64,000 nucleotides of DNA from contig NZ_JAKXMK010000043.1 of NCBI RefSeq assembly GCF_022524485.1, positions 1-64,000 of the forward strand, written 5' to 3'. Below are positions 39,746-48,194 of this stretch, in pieces. The notes beneath the pieces were generated by a model, which was not told the origin of the DNA, did no database searches, and saw only the letters and a list, made by a program, of their open reading frames with translations. The translations under genes and the position numbers were made by a program. The stretch is from Pseudonocardia alaniniphila. GTDB taxonomy: Bacteria; Actinomycetota; Actinomycetes; Mycobacteriales; Pseudonocardiaceae. The first letter of the stretch is position 1. Each line of letters opens with the position of its first letter.

Positions 39746-42319
39746 GTGGAGAACCTTATCAAGGGATTTCCGGTCGACCTCGCCGAGTCGTCGCCCATTC
39801 ACAATGGGCGGATCGTTTCGAGAATCGATATCGGCGAGGCCTTCGCGGAGAAGTTGGCCGGTATCCTGGATGTCGATGAAGTGGCAGTGGACGCCGACTT
39901 CTTCGGCGATCTCGGTGCCGACTCCATGGTGATGGCACGGTTCTGTGCGTGGGCGAGGAAGCGGCCGGACCTCCCGAACGTCTCGATGAAGGAGATTTAT
40001 CGCCATCCGACGGTACGTGATCTGACGAAAGCGCTCGCCCCACCCGTTTCTCCTCTCGAAGAAGACCTGGAAAGGAACGTGGCGCTGAGGGCGGAGGCGG
40101 CACCCGCACGCAGGGCGGAGTACATCCTGTGCGGAGCGTTGCAGTTGCTCGTCTTCCTCGGATACTCCTACCTCGTCGGTGTCGTCGGCGATCTGAGTTA
40201 TACCTGGATCTCGGCTGCAGCCGGTGTGGGCGAGATCTACTTGCGGTCGGTCCTGTTCGGGGGTGCGGCCTTTGTCGGGATGTGCACGCTTCCGATCGCG
40301 GCGAAATGGATCCTGATCGGGCGGTGGAAGCCCCGAGAGATCCGCGTATGGAGCCTGGCTTACGTCCGATTCTGGATCGTCAAGACCTTGATCCGATCGA
40401 ACCCGCTCCTCGTGGCCATCGGCGGCCGATCGCGATCGAGCACGGCGTCGCCACTGCTCAACCTCTATCTGAGGGCGTTGGGCGCGAAGATCGGCCGTGG
40501 TGTCGCGATCTTCTCCCGCAACATCCCTGTCTGCACCGACCTGCTCACGATCGGGGCGGGTACGGTCGTCCGCAAGGACTCGTTCATCTCCTGCTATCGC
40601 GCTCACAACGGCATGATTCAGACCGGCGTGGTCACGCTGGGAAAGAACGTGTTCGTCGGTGAGATGACGGTGGTCGACATCGATGTGTCGATGGGCGACG
40701 GCACTCAGCTCGGCCACTCCTCGTCGCTGCATGCCGGGCAAGCCGTGCCGGCCGGTGAGCGTTGGCACGGGTCCCCTGCGCAACCGGCCGAGGTCGATTA
40801 CTGCACGGTCACCCGCGCTGACGGTGGCAGCCTGAGAAGCGCTCTGTACGGGTTCGCGCAACTGCTGATCGCGTTTGCTGTGTACGTGCCGCTGGCCGTT
40901 GGTGGCGTGATCCTGCTGCTCGTCGAGGTTCCGCAGCTCAACGGGCTCCTGAACCCGGCGTCGGCAGTGTTCTCGGCGTGGACGTACTACGTCGACATCC
41001 TGATCGCCGGCACGGTGCTCTTCTTCGGATTCGTGATCTTGGGCCTACTCGTCGTCGGCTCCGTGCCACGCCTGCTGAATCTCGCGATCAAGCCCGATCG
41101 GGATTACCCGCTCTACGGTTTCCATTACGGGATCCACAAGGCGATTGCGCGAATGACCAATGTCAGGTTTTTCACCTGGCTCTTCGGGGACAGCAACCTC
41201 GTCGTCCATTATCTGCGATGGATCGGTTACGACCTTCCGGCGGTGGTGCAGACCGGGTCGAACTTCGGCATGGAGGTACGGCACGAGAGCCCATACCTGG
41301 CCACTGTCGGCAGCGGCACGGTGGTCGCCGATGGTCTCTCGATCATCAATGCGGAGTTTTCCAACACGTCCTTCCGTCTCTCCCGGGCGACGGTCGGGTC
41401 CAACAGCTTTCTGGGGAACAACATCCCCTACCCCGCGCAGAGCACTGTGGGCGACAACTGCCTTCTGGCCACCAAGGTGATGGTGCCCGTTGCCGGCGAG
41501 ATTCGGAAGAACACCGGGCTCCTGGGATCGCCCAGCTTCGCGATCCCGCGCTCCGTCCAGCGGGACGGCATGTACGACGACATGGTTGCAGATGGAGGAC
41601 TGCATCGTCGACTCGCCGCGAAGAGAAGGCACAACGTCGTCACCATGGCGCTATATCTGTTGGTCCGCTGGATATACGCTCTCGGGCTCACTCTCCTGCT
41701 TGCCGGGATCCTGGAATTCTATGACAGGAGGAACGAGGCTGCAATCGGGCTGGTCGGCGCCATCACGCTTCTGTTCACCATCGCCTACTGGATACTGGTC
41801 GAGCGTATTGTCGCGCGCTTCCGCAACCTGCAGCCGCGGTTCTGCTCTATCTACGACCCTGCTTTCTGGCGCCATGAACGATTCTGGAAGGTGCCCGCGG
41901 TGGCCTACCTCCAGGTGCTCAACGGAACCCCGTTCAAGAGCCTGGTGTGGCGCCTGCTCGGCGTCCGGATCGGTCGAGGGGTCTTCGACGACGGTGCCAC
42001 GATAACCGAGCGCACCCTCGTCGCCATCGGCGATCATTGCACGCTCAATGCGTCCAGCAAGATCCAATGCCACTCGCAGGAGGACGGCACCTTCAAGTCC
42101 GACCACATCGTGATCGGCACCGGGTGCACGCTCGGGGTCGGCGCCTTCGTCCACTACGGCACGTCGATCGGCGACGGTGCGGTGCTCGCGACCGACTCGT
42201 TCCTCATGAAGGGCGAGGAAATGCCGCGGAACGCAGTGTGGAGCGGAAACCCGGCTCAGGAAATCCGAGCCGCCCAGAGCGGATCGGCACCGGGGCCGGG
42301 AGCGCTTGCCCGAGCCTGA
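39746..42319 (+). CDS. Pls-like carrier-domain membrane protein without adenylation domain
   Basis: This is an 857-residue protein of the NRPS terminal-domain (Pls/poly-lysine synthetase-like) family. The N terminus is a peptidyl-carrier domain (about 22-95) with the phosphopantetheine Ser60 in FFGDLGADSMVMARF. It is followed by six membrane segments (pairs at about 122-195, 368-440, 632-688) alternating with three left-handed beta-helix (hexapeptide) domains (about 240-352, 475-605, 718-842; e.g. IGAGTVVRKDSF, TVGDNCLLATKVMV, IVIGTGCTLGVGAFVHYG). In epsilon-poly-lysine synthetase an adenylation domain precedes this unit; here it is missing. The GTG at 39746 has AGGAG 8 nt upstream; a longer frame from 39635 exists. 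The substrate and the enzyme that loads the carrier are unknown. Confidence 0.85.
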   Translation: MENLIKGFPVDLAESSPIHNGRIVSRIDIGEAFAEKLAGILDVDEVAVDADFFGDLGADSMVMARFCAWARKRPDLPNVSMKEIYRHPTVRDLTKALAPPVSPLEEDLERNVALRAEAAPARRAEYILCGALQLLVFLGYSYLVGVVGDLSYTWISAAAGVGEIYLRSVLFGGAAFVGMCTLPIAAKWILIGRWKPREIRVWSLAYVRFWIVKTLIRSNPLLVAIGGRSRSSTASPLLNLYLRALGAKIGRGVAIFSRNIPVCTDLLTIGAGTVVRKDSFISCYRAHNGMIQTGVVTLGKNVFVGEMTVVDIDVSMGDGTQLGHSSSLHAGQAVPAGERWHGSPAQPAEVDYCTVTRADGGSLRSALYGFAQLLIAFAVYVPLAVGGVILLLVEVPQLNGLLNPASAVFSAWTYYVDILIAGTVLFFGFVILGLLVVGSVPRLLNLAIKPDRDYPLYGFHYGIHKAIARMTNVRFFTWLFGDSNLVVHYLRWIGYDLPAVVQTGSNFGMEVRHESPYLATVGSGTVVADGLSIINAEFSNTSFRLSRATVGSNSFLGNNIPYPAQSTVGDNCLLATKVMVPVAGEIRKNTGLLGSPSFAIPRSVQRDGMYDDMVADGGLHRRLAAKRRHNVVTMALYLLVRWIYALGLTLLLAGILEFYDRRNEAAIGLVGAITLLFTIAYWILVERIVARFRNLQPRFCSIYDPAFWRHERFWKVPAVAYLQVLNGTPFKSLVWRLLGVRIGRGVFDDGATITERTLVAIGDHCTLNASSKIQCHSQEDGTFKSDHIVIGTGCTLGVGAFVHYGTSIGDGAVLATDSFLMKGEEMPRNAVWSGNPAQEIRAAQSGSAPGPGALARA

Positions 42320-42358
42320 TCCGGCAAGGATCGTCGCGCCTCACATCGAGAATGAGAC

Positions 42359-42739
42359 TCAGAGACGTTCCGTGGGCGCCGGGGAGCGGCGTGCGGCGAT
42401 GAAGGACCGCACTCCCATGACGATGTAGATCACCAGCAGAACGAACATGATCGTACTGACGACAATCGCTGACGGGCGCTGGGCGGTGCCGGCGAATACA
42501 TCGCCGAGCTTGACCACGTTCATGAGCGATCCACCCGCACCGAGCACGGCGACGACCAGTGCGGCGTGGATGCTGTGGCGGCGCAGCGCCGGCCTGCGCG
42601 CGAGGGCGGCGCAGACCAGTAGGAGCAGGCCGACGAACGTGGGGATGAGCGCGGTGATGCTGGCAGCCCCGGTCGCGACGTACGCGACGATCCCCAACGC
42701 GGTGAGAATCCCGCCGATGGCGAAGGTGAGCCTCGTCAT
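42359..42739 (-). CDS. Small four-helix membrane protein
   Basis: This protein has 126 residues, about four membrane helices (LTFAIGGILTALGIVAYVATG, LIPTFVGLLLLVCAALA, AALVVAVLGAGGSLMNVVK, VVSTIMFVLLVIYIVMGVRS) and no catalytic motif. The family is common in actinobacteria and other bacteria, with no known role. It converges with the Pls-like gene, leaving 39 bp. ATG at 42739. Confidence 0.7.
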   Translation of the reverse strand: MTRLTFAIGGILTALGIVAYVATGAASITALIPTFVGLLLLVCAALARRPALRRHSIHAALVVAVLGAGGSLMNVVKLGDVFAGTAQRPSAIVVSTIMFVLLVIYIVMGVRSFIAARRSPAPTERL

Positions 42740-42920
42740 GCGCCACGCTCCTACGTGTTTCGTCCTGAATGTTCGATTCTACGCGCGGTGATAGCGACGC
42801 TTCGGGCAGGCCGCGCAGCGCGGCGGGGCGACTACGGTGGACGGCTGTCGTCGACGGCCTCGAACACCGTGGCGTTCACTCTCGGCCGCTCACGTTCCGC
42901 TCGAAGATCCGAAGGGCAAG

Positions 42921-43319
42921 ATGTCCGCCATGTCCGATCACGCTCCCCTGCCCAGCGGTGGCCGCAAAGTCGTAGCCGCTGTCTGGGCCGCAACCGGTGC
43001 GGTGCACCTTGTGCTGGCGTTGGAGGCCGCAGCCGGTCCTGTTGCGAATGCCGTCTCGTGGGTGCTTGCGGCTGCTGCCGTGGCCGGCGTCGTCGCTCTG
43101 CTCCTCCGTCCTCGCCGCGAGATCATGCTGGCCGCTGCGATCGTCGGGGCGATAGGAGTGGCGAGCTTCTTGGTGCCGTTGATCGGCCCGCTGGTGGGCT
43201 TCGGCGGCGCGCACGGCAACCCGGTGGGCCTCTGGTCGTTCGCCGGGTTCGTGCTCGACGCGCTGACCGTTCGGCTCGCAGCGTTCACGTTGCGCCGTGC
43301 TGCCCGGACCGGAGGGTGA
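42921..43319 (+). CDS. Small membrane protein of unknown function
   Basis: This protein has 132 residues with about four helices (VVAAVWAATGAVHLVLALEA, AVSWVLAAAAVAGVVALLL, IMLAAAIVGAIGVASFLVPL, LWSFAGFVLDALTVRLAAFTL) and a basic tail. No motif suggests a function. The ATG at 42921 (MSAMSDHAP) has GAAGGG upstream; 42930 is an alternative. It converges with the VKOR gene with a 9-bp gap, so a link to disulfide chemistry is only positional. Confidence 0.6.
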   Translation: MSAMSDHAPLPSGGRKVVAAVWAATGAVHLVLALEAAAGPVANAVSWVLAAAAVAGVVALLLRPRREIMLAAAIVGAIGVASFLVPLIGPLVGFGGAHGNPVGLWSFAGFVLDALTVRLAAFTLRRAARTGG

Positions 43320-43328
43320 CGGCGGGCG

Positions 43329-44000
43329 TCACGAGACCAGCCCCACCCAGTACGGCCAGAATCGGACGGCGATCAATGCGACGATCACGAGGAACCAGAG
43401 GCTGAGGATCGCGCTGTGGTAACGCGCGATGTGCGCTGCTGCTTGTTGCCATCTCGCGCGGATCGGTAGGTGACCTGCAGTCAGGTTGTGCAAGGTGACG
43501 TACCAGAACATCGTGATCGTCACGACCCACACGATCATGCAGTACGGACACAGGGCGCCGATGCTGTAGAGGCTCTGGCCGATCAGCCAATGCACGAAGA
43601 AGAGGCCGGCGGCAGCGCCCAACTGCAGTCCCAGCCACACCGATCGTGGAACGGCGCCGCCGACGACCGTGACAACACCGATGGTGGTCACGATGGGAAA
43701 CGCGACCACGCCGATCAATGGGTTGGGGAACCCGAGAACCTCGGCCTGTGGCGATGTCATGACCGAACCGCATGACAGCAGCGGGCTGATGCTGCAGCTG
43801 GGTACGAAGTCGGGGTCCTTCAGGAGCGAGATACGGTCGAGGATGAGCGCGAATGCGGCGACGGTGCCGAGCGCGCCGCCCGCCGTCAGGATCCACGCGG
43901 TTGCGCGTGACAGGAATGTGACGAGGCCGGTGTCTGCGACGTTTCTGTGACGCTGAGCCGTAGTGCTCGCTTCGCGGGTGTCCGCATCGGTGGAAGTCAC
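43329..44000 (-). CDS. VKOR-family disulfide-generating membrane protein
   Basis: This is a 223-residue vitamin K epoxide reductase homologue that reoxidises DsbA-like proteins using quinone (the role of DsbB, which actinobacteria lack). It has about five helices. The redox CxxC is CPYC in IGALCPYCMIVWVV, and the loop Cys pair is in SCSISPLLSCGSVM, which shuttles electrons. The conserved Ser/Asn-rich loop (GSVMTSPQAEVLGFPNPLIGV) is family-like. The GTG start is at 44000. It lies directly after the DsbA-like gene (12 bp), so the two are co-transcribed and functionally paired. Confidence 0.93.
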   Translation of the reverse strand: MTSTDADTREASTTAQRHRNVADTGLVTFLSRATAWILTAGGALGTVAAFALILDRISLLKDPDFVPSCSISPLLSCGSVMTSPQAEVLGFPNPLIGVVAFPIVTTIGVVTVVGGAVPRSVWLGLQLGAAAGLFFVHWLIGQSLYSIGALCPYCMIVWVVTITMFWYVTLHNLTAGHLPIRARWQQAAAHIARYHSAILSLWFLVIVALIAVRFWPYWVGLVS

Positions 44001-44012
44001 GTCGACTCACCC

Positions 44013-44681
44013 CTACCGGTTGAGAGCAAGGTCGATCGCTGCACGCAAGTCGTCTCCGGACCGCACCCTGAGCTGCACGCCGTTCAGGTAGAAGGTCGGC
44101 GTGCCCTGGACTCCGGCGGCCTCCCCGTCGCGCTTGTCGGCGAGCACCCGTTCGAGAGTGTTCGGATCGGCGACCGCACGGTCGTACGCAGCCATGTCCA
44201 ACCCCATGTCGGCAGCGAAGCCGCGGAAGACGTCGACCTTGGATTCCCGCTGTTCACCCCACTGGGCCTGGGTCTCGAACATCCGCTGGTACATCTCCTC
44301 GAACCGACCTTGCCGGGCCGCAGCTTCCACCGCTACCGCCGCATTCTCGGCGTTCGCGTGGCTGGGGATGGGGAAGTACCGGGTGACGAACGTGACTCGG
44401 CCTGCGTACTCGTCGCGGAGCTGTTCGACCAGCGGGAACGCGGCTCTACAGGCTTCACACTCGAAGTCGAGGAACTCCACGAGTGTCACTCTTCCGTCGG
44501 CCGCCGTGGAGAGCCGGTGGCTGTTCTCCCGAACCAGGACCTCGGACGAGACGGGGGAGCCTGCGGATGCCTCTGCGCTCTCCGGTGCCGGTGTGCTGGG
44601 CCGGCTCACGAGAAGAACGAGAGCGAGTACGGCCGCTGCAACGGCCGCGACAGTGACGGTGACTTTGAGGTTCTTGGTCAT
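44013..44681 (-). CDS. DsbA-like thiol oxidoreductase, membrane-anchored
   Basis: This is a 222-residue thioredoxin-fold protein. An N-terminal helix (LKVTVTVAAVAAAVLALVLLV) anchors it outside the membrane. The active site is CEAC in FLDFECEACRAAFPL, and the cis-Pro region is GVQGTPTFYLNG. It probably oxidises secreted proteins and is recycled by the VKOR encoded next to it. Start ATG at 44681. The CEAC pair, rather than the CPHC of enteric DsbA, is common in actinobacterial DsbA-like (Thioredoxin_4) proteins. Confidence 0.9.
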   Translation of the reverse strand: MTKNLKVTVTVAAVAAAVLALVLLVSRPSTPAPESAEASAGSPVSSEVLVRENSHRLSTAADGRVTLVEFLDFECEACRAAFPLVEQLRDEYAGRVTFVTRYFPIPSHANAENAAVAVEAAARQGRFEEMYQRMFETQAQWGEQRESKVDVFRGFAADMGLDMAAYDRAVADPNTLERVLADKRDGEAAGVQGTPTFYLNGVQLRVRSGDDLRAAIDLALNR

Positions 44682-44715
44682 GGTTGGCCTCTCTGGAGGA
44701 AGCGGACGACGCCGC

Positions 44716-45333
44716 TCACGCGGGTTCTGAGGCGACTCGTTGCACGACCGAGAGCAGTTCGGATGCGCGAACCGTCGTCAGGAAGACGGCGGCGACCCGA
44801 TGCGACCGGTCGAGGACGAGCGTCGACGGAATGGTGTTGCGCGGGAAGCCGCGAAAAGCCGCCAGCGTGCGTCCCGGTTGATCGAACAGCGAGGGGTAGG
44901 TCAGGTTCCAATTACGCATGAAGTCGGCCGCTGCCTGCTGATCGTCGCGGACGGCGACGCCGAGAACGGTCACGCCCGATGGCCGGGCGATGTCGTGCAC
45001 CTCTTGCAGTGCGGGCGCCTCCTCCCGGCACGGACCGCACCAGGAGCCCCAGATGTTGACGACGACGACCTGCCCCGCGAAGTCGGACAGTGAAATGCGC
45101 TCGCCCGGCTCGGTCACGCTCTTCGCGGACATTTCGCCTGCACGGCCCCGGCTCGCCGGGGGATCGTAGAAGATCGTCGTCTGGCCTCCGGGAGCGACGA
45201 ACTCGAACGAGTCGCCGACGGCGACGGCGTCGGTTCCTGTTCCGCAGCCGATCAGCAAGAGAGCAGCCGCAACGCAGAGGCCGCCGCGGTGGACCAGGGA
45301 GCGTCGACGTCGAATCACATGGGTGCCGGTCAC
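44716..45333 (-). CDS. TlpA/ResA-like thioredoxin lipoprotein
   Basis: This is a 205-residue extracytoplasmic thiol-disulfide protein. A signal peptide (SLVHRGGLCVAAALLLIGC) ends in a lipobox. The thioredoxin domain (about 85-200) has WCGPC in NIWGSWCGPCREEAP, typical of TlpA/ResA reductants that keep apocytochrome or metal-binding thiols reduced. The GTG at 45333 (MTGTHVIRR) has GAAGG upstream; a 20-codon longer ATG start at 45393 is possible. It is the first clear gene of the minus-strand disulfide operon (34 bp before the DsbA-like gene). No CcdA-type partner lies in the window. Confidence 0.88.
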   Translation of the reverse strand: MTGTHVIRRRRSLVHRGGLCVAAALLLIGCGTGTDAVAVGDSFEFVAPGGQTTIFYDPPASRGRAGEMSAKSVTEPGERISLSDFAGQVVVVNIWGSWCGPCREEAPALQEVHDIARPSGVTVLGVAVRDDQQAAADFMRNWNLTYPSLFDQPGRTLAAFRGFPRNTIPSTLVLDRSHRVAAVFLTTVRASELLSVVQRVASEPA

Positions 45334-45476
45334 AGGCTTGCCTTCGGTCGGCGGAAACGGCTGTGGAGGGTCCGGAGCGGGTTCATGAGGCATCCCGCGA
45401 AAAGCGGGCCATGCGCATGGCTCAGGCAGATGATCGGGAGCCGGGGCTGCCGGTCGTCCGGATGCCTCTGGTCTGA

Positions 45477-45860
45477 TCAGACACGTGTGATGCAGAGGGC
45501 CATGAGCCGGTGCCGACCTCGAAGCGACTTTCGCGGTGCCCACTCCCGGGGCCCGGCGGCGGCCAGGAATCGCGCCACTGCAGCGGCCGTGATCGTGACG
45601 AGAGCGGCGAGCAACGCCACCTGGGTGCCGGGATCGTCGCGTCTCGTGTCGCGACCGGCGACAGCGGCAGAGCTGAACTCGCAGACGACGTCGTGCCCGG
45701 TGTCGCTCTGGCACGAGATCGCGGCGGCCGGGACCGAAGGAGAGGCGAGGACGGCCTGGCACGTAAAGGCCTGAGTCAGGATCACCAGCGCGATGACGGC
45801 AAGCAGGCTCCAACGCTTCGCCACGGGACTGGCGGTGCTGGAGATCCGGCTGCGGGTCAC
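45477..45860 (-). CDS. Small Cys-containing membrane protein, disulfide cluster
   Basis: Unrecognised. The 127 residues contain two helices (RWSLLAVIALVILTQAFTC and TQVALLAALVTITAAAVARFL), with an extracellular loop between them carrying Cys residues (SCQSDTGHDVVCEFS). The Cys spacing suggests an intra-loop disulfide. The GTG at 45860 is chosen over the longer frame because the upstream part is Arg-rich and lacks helices. It is upstream of the TlpA-like gene (143 bp) and may be a substrate of, or helper for, the disulfide proteins. Confidence 0.6.
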   Translation of the reverse strand: MTRSRISSTASPVAKRWSLLAVIALVILTQAFTCQAVLASPSVPAAAISCQSDTGHDVVCEFSSAAVAGRDTRRDDPGTQVALLAALVTITAAAVARFLAAAGPREWAPRKSLRGRHRLMALCITRV

Positions 45861-46034
45861 GATGGTCGGAGCGTAACAAGCACCACTAAGTCCTGTTTGC
45901 GAAGGTTCTCCCTCGCGCGGGCCGGTACTTGCGTCCCCAGCGGGGATGCCCGGACGAGCGATGCCGCCTCGCGGCGGGCACCAGCTGTGCCCGCGGCCTT
46001 CCGATTGATCTCGAATCGGCGCTAGCATCGCCTT

Positions 46035-46418
46035 GTGGCGATGGATTGTTGTGGGCGGGATCTCGGGCCGGCGGTGGCGTTGTTCCGGTCCCTCGGCGAT
46101 CCGACGCGGCTGGCGATCGTCCGGCGGCTGGCCGAGGGTGAGGCCCGGGTGGTGGACCTGACCCGGGCGTTGGGGTTGGCGCAGTCGACGGTGTCGAAGC
46201 ACCTGGCCTGTTTGCGGGACTGCCGGCTGATCGACTATCGCGCCGAGGGGCGGCAGTCGTTCTACTCGCTGACCCGGCCCGAGTTGATCGACCTGTTGCG
46301 CAGCGCCGAGGCGTTGCTCGTCCAGACCGGAGAGGCGGTGGCGCTCTGCCCCGTCTACGGCGAACCCACCGGCATCTCGGAGATCGCGGTGGCGGATGCG
46401 GCCGAGGCGGCGTCGTGA
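46035..46418 (+). CDS. ArsR/SmtB metal-sensing repressor (CmtR-like)
   Basis: This is a 127-residue winged-helix repressor. The helix-turn-helix is DLTRALGLAQSTVSKHLACLRDC. Cys residues in the recognition-helix end (HLACLRDC) and C terminus (VALCPVYG), plus a Cys-Cys near the start (MDCCGRD), match the CmtR-type Cd/Pb sensor arrangement. It probably represses the operon formed with the cation transporter whose GTG overlaps its stop. GTG at 46035 or ATG at 46041 are both possible starts. Upstream 45861-46034 holds the divergent promoters. Confidence 0.88.
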   Translation: MAMDCCGRDLGPAVALFRSLGDPTRLAIVRRLAEGEARVVDLTRALGLAQSTVSKHLACLRDCRLIDYRAEGRQSFYSLTRPELIDLLRSAEALLVQTGEAVALCPVYGEPTGISEIAVADAAEAAS

Positions 46419-47131
46419 GCGTCCCAGGGGTGACGTCCGTCCGGCGGGCCGTGCTGCACCGGCGGATCCGGTGGCTGGTCGCGGCGACGATCACCTACAA
46501 CGTGATCGAGGCGGTCGTGGCGATCTCCGCCGGCACGGTCGCGGGCTCCATCGCGCTGATCGGGTTCGGGCTGGACTCGGTGATCGAGGTCAGCTCAGCC
46601 GCCGCGGTGGCCTGGCAGTTCGCCGGCCCCGACCCGCAGCGGCGGGAGAAGGTGGCGCTGCGGGTGATAGCGGGCTCGTTCTTCGCCCTCGCCGCCTACG
46701 TCTCGGTCGAGGCGGTGCGCAACCTGATCGGTGCCGAGCGGCCCGCGCACTCGCTGGTGGGCATCGTGCTGGTCGCGATCAGTGTGGTCGTCATGCCGTT
46801 CCTGTCCTGGGCCCAGCGCCGGGCCGGACGGGAGCTGGGCTCGGCCAGCGCGGTTGCGGACTCCAAGCAGACGCTGCTGTGCACCTACCTGTCCGCGGCG
46901 GTGCTGGTCGGGCTCGTGCTCAACTCCATGTTCGGCTGGTGGTGGGCCGACTCCGTGGTCGCTCTCGGCCTGGCCGTCGTCGCGGTCCGGGAAGGCCGCC
47001 AAGCCCTGCGCGGCGAGACCTGCTGCCCGCCCGTCCGCCTCGATGAACGCGATGACGATCCGGGCGGCGATGGCGACTGGCGATGCGCTCCGGGCTGCAC
47101 CGACACCTGCTGCACGGGGGAGACCCGATGA
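46415..47131 (+). CDS. Cation transporter (CDF-like) with Cys-rich tail
   Basis: This is a 238-residue membrane transporter in the CDF superfamily. Segments include WLVAATITYNVIEAVVAISAG, ALIGFGLDSVIEVSSAAAVAW (Asp in the metal-path GxxLDS motif), and helices at about 90-170 with a second Asp (VADSKQTL) and WADSVVALGLAVVAV. The last ~40 residues are Cys-rich (TCCPPVRLD, RCAPGCTDTCC) and probably chelate metal. Co-encoded with a CmtR-like repressor, it is inferred to export Cd, Pb, Zn or a related ion. Overlaps the repressor by 4 bp and the next gene by 4 bp. Confidence 0.88.
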   Translation: MSVPGVTSVRRAVLHRRIRWLVAATITYNVIEAVVAISAGTVAGSIALIGFGLDSVIEVSSAAAVAWQFAGPDPQRREKVALRVIAGSFFALAAYVSVEAVRNLIGAERPAHSLVGIVLVAISVVVMPFLSWAQRRAGRELGSASAVADSKQTLLCTYLSAAVLVGLVLNSMFGWWWADSVVALGLAVVAVREGRQALRGETCCPPVRLDERDDDPGGDGDWRCAPGCTDTCCTGETR

Positions 47132-47781
47132 GCCCGGCGGGCTGGGCCTGGGTGGCCTTGTTGCTCTACCTGGCCGGCCTGGTGCTCGCGTTCGGGGTCC
47201 GCTCCTGGCTGCAGATCCGCCGGACCGGCACGAGCGGATTCCGTGGCATCTCCGGCCGGCCAGGATCGCCGGCCTGGTGGGGTGGGGTGCTGTTCCCCAT
47301 CGCGCTCCTCCTCGGGCTCGCGGCACCCGCGCTGGTGCTCGCAGGCATCACCGCGCCGGTGCTGCCCGCGCACCCCGCGCTCGCCGCCGCCGGGCTCGTC
47401 GTGGGCCTGGCCGGGCTGGTGGTGGTGCTGCTCGCCCAAGCCGCGATGGGCTCCTCCTGGCGGATCGGGGTCGACGACACCGAACGCACCGAGCTGATCA
47501 ACAGCGGGCTGTTCCGCTCGATCCGCAACCCGACCTTCACCGGCATGGTCGCGGTCTGCGCAGGCGTCGCGCTCATGGCTCCCACCCTCGTCGCGGTCCT
47601 CGCCTTGGCCTGCCTCATCGGCGCGGCGCAGATCCAGGTGCGTGTCGTCGAGGAGCCTTACCTGCACCGCGTCCATGGCGATACCTACACCCGCTACGCG
47701 GCCAGGACCGGCCGGTTCGTGCCTGGCCTGGGGCGCATCCGGCCGGCCGGCGCGAAGGCTCCACTGGACACCGGTGCGTGA
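47128..47781 (+). CDS. Isoprenylcysteine carboxyl methyltransferase-like membrane protein
   Basis: This is a 217-residue integral membrane protein of the ICMT/phospholipid methyltransferase family (PEMT-like). After several helices comes the family motif LINSGLFRSIRNPTFTGMVAVCAGVAL, in which the Arg-Asn-Pro region binds SAM, then VVEEPYLHRVHGDTYTRYAARTGRFVPG. ATG at 47128 overlaps the transporter stop (ATGA). Its presence in a metal-export operon is unusual; methylation of the metal (as for Hg, As or Sn) or of a lipid are possible, but no substrate is evident. Confidence 0.85.
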   Translation: MSPAGWAWVALLLYLAGLVLAFGVRSWLQIRRTGTSGFRGISGRPGSPAWWGGVLFPIALLLGLAAPALVLAGITAPVLPAHPALAAAGLVVGLAGLVVVLLAQAAMGSSWRIGVDDTERTELINSGLFRSIRNPTFTGMVAVCAGVALMAPTLVAVLALACLIGAAQIQVRVVEEPYLHRVHGDTYTRYAARTGRFVPGLGRIRPAGAKAPLDTGA

Positions 47782-47810
47782 CGAGCCGTGGACCTCGGAA
47801 CGTGCTCGTG

Positions 47811-48194
47811 TCACGGGGCGCCGTGGTGCACCGCCTCGACGTTGTTGCCGTCGAGATCCCTGAGGAACACGCCGTAGTAGCCGGGGTGGTACTCCGGCCA
47901 GATCTTCGGCGCGTGCAGGATCTGGGCACCGGCCGCCACAGCGGTCTGGTGCACGTCGTCGACCGCGGCGCGGCTGGGAGCCGAGAAGGCGAGATGCACC
48001 TCCCGATCCGCCGCGGTGCCCGCGGGCCCGAGCCAGAACCGCGGCAGGCCGTCCGGTCCGCACAGCCCGACCACGGACTGCCCGTCGCGGTCGAACCGCA
48101 TCGCCTCGCGGACGCCCACAGGCGCGAAGACCCGCAGGTAGAACGCCGCCGCGGCATTGACGTCGGTGACCTGGATCGAGACGTGGTCGAGCAA
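47811..48194 (-). CDS. VOC-family (glyoxalase/bleomycin resistance) protein
   Basis: This is a 127-residue single-domain vicinal-oxygen-chelate protein. The first half begins MLDHVSIQVTDVNAAAAFYLRVFAPVG, the second has HLAFSAPSRAAVDDVHQTAV and YHPGYYGVFLRDLDGNNVEAVHHG. The metal-binding His residues of the family are in place (HVSIQV, HLAFS, AVHHG). It could be a glyoxalase, a dioxygenase or a fosfomycin/bleomycin-type binding protein; nothing here decides. TTG start at 48194. Confidence 0.85.
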   Translation of the reverse strand: MLDHVSIQVTDVNAAAAFYLRVFAPVGVREAMRFDRDGQSVVGLCGPDGLPRFWLGPAGTAADREVHLAFSAPSRAAVDDVHQTAVAAGAQILHAPKIWPEYHPGYYGVFLRDLDGNNVEAVHHGAP

